Assembly: GCA_910587335.1 (NCBI GenBank)
Contig: CAJUMG010000007.1
Coordinates: 27,418-50,197, forward strand
From: an uncultured Oscillospiraceae bacterium
Lineage (GTDB): Bacteria > Bacillota > Clostridia > Oscillospirales > Ruminococcaceae
Length of the DNA stretch: 22,780 nucleotides
Reading direction: 5' to 3'
Both the position numbers and the translations under genes were made by a program. Under the pieces are notes generated by a model that saw nothing but the letters and a program-made list of their open reading frames with translations, made no database searches and was not told the DNA's origin. Position 1 is the first letter of the stretch, and every line of letters starts with the position of its first letter. Below, one piece after another: positions 21,268 through 22,780 of the stretch.

Positions 21268-22710
21268 ATGAGAAAAACCAAAATTGTATGTACAGTTGGT
21301 CCTGCATGTGATAAAAAAGATACGTTGCTCCAAATGATAAACGCTGGAATGAACGTCGTTCGTTTTAATTTATCCCATGGTACGCATGAAGAGTTAAAGC
21401 ATCGGATGAATTTGGTGAAGGAAGCGATTCGAGAAAGTGGAAAACCTGTTGCTGTTTTGATTGATACAAAGGGGCCAGAGGTCCGAATAGGCACTTTTCA
21501 AAATGGTTTTGTCATGTTAAAAGAAGGACAAAATTTTTCTTTAATGAAGGAATCCTGCTGTGGAGATGAGGAGAAGGTCAGTATAACATATACAAGATTG
21601 ATTGAGCTGCTGGCCGAAAAATCTGCCGATGAGCTGGGAAAAATGGAAATTTTAATTGACGATGGAAAAATGTCCTTGTCTGTGATTCAAGTACAGCAGG
21701 ACAGGATTGTCTGTAAAGTTGTAAAAGGAGGGAAGCTTTCCGATCGAAAAAGCATCAATATTCCCAATTTTACAATTTCTATGCCGTATATGAGTAAGGC
21801 CGATCGGGAGGATTTGGAGTTTGCTCTTGCAATGGGAGCCCAGTATGTTGCTGCTTCTTTTGTTCGATCGGAAGATGATGTAATGATGTTGCGAGACTAT
21901 CTGGATAGTTTAGGATATGAAGACGTTGAAATTATTGCAAAAATTGAAAATCAAAGCGGCGTTGACCGTATTGATGAAATTATCCAGAAAAGTGATGGAA
22001 TTATGGTTGCAAGAGGGGATATGGGGGTGGAAATTCCTTTTATTAAGCTCCCCGCTATTCAAAAAATGTTAATCAGCAAATGTATTGCCAACGGAAAGTA
22101 CGTGATTACCGCAACGCAGATGTTGGAATCTATGACAGCTTCTCCTAGGCCTACACGAGCAGAAATCAGCGATGTGGCAAATGCTGTTTATGACGGAACC
22201 AGCGCTGTTATGCTCTCTGGTGAATCAGCAGCTGGACAGTATCCGGTGGAAAGCGTCAAAGCGTTGGCATCTATTTGTGAAGAGGCTGAGTCAAATGAAA
22301 AATACCTAACAAAGCAGGAACTGATTCAAGGACCACAATATGGTGATTTTTCTTTTCGGCATACTATTTGTATGATTGCAAAAAGCGCTGCTCTACACAT
22401 TGGCGCTAAGGCGATTATTGTTGAGAGTAAAACAGGGAAAGCGGCGCGAACGATGGCTGGGTATCGACCCAGTTGCCCGGTAATCGCCGTTGTGACTTCA
22501 GAAAAGGTTTGCAGTCGTTTAGCACTTAATTGGGGGATAACGGCGATTAGCGGGGAGGAGAAGTGCTCTTCTGACGAAATTACTAGTCAGGCGTTACTAA
22601 AAGCAGAGGAGACAGGACTTGTTCAGAAGGGGGATCCTGTAATCGTTATTTCTTCTAATCGAACAAACCCTACCAGCAGTACGGATACTCTCAATATTCG
22701 AATTATCTAG
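21268..22710 (+). CDS. pyk: Pyruvate kinase
   Basis: Converts phosphoenolpyruvate and ADP to pyruvate and ATP, the last step of glycolysis. It has 480 aa, the standard form without the extra C-terminal PEP-utiliser domain found in Bacillus Pyk. Landmarks are RKTKIVCTVGPACD, GMNVVRFNLSHG (27-38), DTKGPEVRIG (66-75), the substrate loop around IMVARGDMGVEIP (about 244-256), and ITATQMLESM with PRPTRAEISDVANAVYDGTSAVMLSGE. The C-terminal domain (about 360-480) carries KTGKAARTMAGYRPSCPVIAV and ends in STDTLNIRII. ATG 21268 has AAAGGGAGAG upstream. It follows the tRNA-Gly unit and precedes a new gene truncated by the window end. Confidence 0.97.
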   Translation: MRKTKIVCTVGPACDKKDTLLQMINAGMNVVRFNLSHGTHEELKHRMNLVKEAIRESGKPVAVLIDTKGPEVRIGTFQNGFVMLKEGQNFSLMKESCCGDEEKVSITYTRLIELLAEKSADELGKMEILIDDGKMSLSVIQVQQDRIVCKVVKGGKLSDRKSINIPNFTISMPYMSKADREDLEFALAMGAQYVAASFVRSEDDVMMLRDYLDSLGYEDVEIIAKIENQSGVDRIDEIIQKSDGIMVARGDMGVEIPFIKLPAIQKMLISKCIANGKYVITATQMLESMTASPRPTRAEISDVANAVYDGTSAVMLSGESAAGQYPVESVKALASICEEAESNEKYLTKQELIQGPQYGDFSFRHTICMIAKSAALHIGAKAIIVESKTGKAARTMAGYRPSCPVIAVVTSEKVCSRLALNWGITAISGEEKCSSDEITSQALLKAEETGLVQKGDPVIVISSNRTNPTSSTDTLNIRII

Positions 22711-22742
22711 TTAATATAAAGGGAAAGGAAAAGAATATTTTT

Positions 22743-22780
22743 ATGAAACAAACACCTTTTAGTCTTTTTTTTTTTTTTTT
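22743..22780 (+). CDS. Start of an unknown gene, 3' truncated by the window end
   Basis: An ATG at 22743, 32 bp after pyk, has a purine-rich AAAGGGAAAGGAAAAG stretch upstream. It gives MKQTPFSL followed by a run of Phe codons. The last 16 bases (22765-22780) are all T, so the sequence is unreliable here. Too little remains to name it; a signal peptide or membrane protein start is possible but could be an effect of the T run. Confidence 0.35.
   Translation, partial: MKQTPFSLFFFF

Noticed and set aside
1..22780. Mobile elements, prophage, CRISPR or defence genes
   Set aside because: I scanned for transposase or integrase proteins, repeat-spacer patterns and terminal repeats; none is visible and gene order is a conserved chromosomal backbone.

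Overview
The window is chromosomal DNA from an AT-rich, endospore-forming Gram-positive bacterium, most likely a Clostridia member (Oscillospiraceae-like is my guess from gene style). The evidence is an engulfment-channel (spoIIIA) operon, strong AGGAGG-type ribosome binding sites, a Tyr T-box leader and a DnaD/DnaI-type helicase-loading pair. The gene order also matches the Bacillus/Clostridium backbone spoIIIA - yqhY - nusB - xseAB - ispA - dxs - tlyA - nadK - argR - recN. I see no phage, transposon, CRISPR array or other mobile element, and nearly everything is housekeeping. The last 16 bases are a T run, so the window may stop at a contig edge.

Layout. 1-1640: the 3' part of a split transketolase (N-terminal subunit, truncated by the window edge), then the complete C-terminal subunit, closed by a very long hairpin terminator. 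1641-1889: about 250 bp with no recognisable gene. 1890-5362: spoIIIAC-AD-AE-AF-AG-AH, tightly packed and closed by a terminator; spoIIIAA (the ATPase) and spoIIIAB are not at their usual place upstream. 5434-17187: a long collinear gene string starting from an extended -10 promoter and a structured leader: yqhY (Asp23/Gls24), an intrinsic hairpin, nusB, a TsaD-like protein, xseA, xseB, ispA, a divergent PAP2 phosphatase, dxs, tlyA, nadK, argR, recN and a fused ThrE-type exporter. Many junctions overlap by 1-40 nt, implying translational coupling. 17235-18870: a consensus promoter, a tyrosine T-box riboswitch, tyrS and a bidirectional terminator. 18911-20930, minus strand: a DnaD-domain replication initiator followed by the DnaC/DnaI helicase loader. 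21022-21170: tRNA-Gly(GCC) with its own promoter and terminator. 21268-22710: pyruvate kinase. 22743-end: the first codons of another gene.

How it fits together. The spoIIIA genes build the mother-cell side of the mother cell-forespore channel. The long string joins isoprenoid synthesis (Dxs making DXP, IspA making farnesyl diphosphate, and a PAP2-type membrane phosphatase between them) with DNA repair (XseAB, RecN), RNA and ribosome functions (NusB, TlyA), NADP supply (NadK) and arginine control (ArgR). This order is ancestral in Firmicutes. What differs here is what replaced the usual members: a TsaD-like gene where Bacillus has folD, no accBC between spoIIIAH and yqhY, and a ThrE exporter where spoIVB-spo0A normally follow recN. 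I found no convincing novel multi-gene system. The best leads are the truncated spoIIIA operon, the TsaD paralogue, the yqhY-nusB leader and attenuator-like hairpin, and the PAP2 gene between ispA and dxs.
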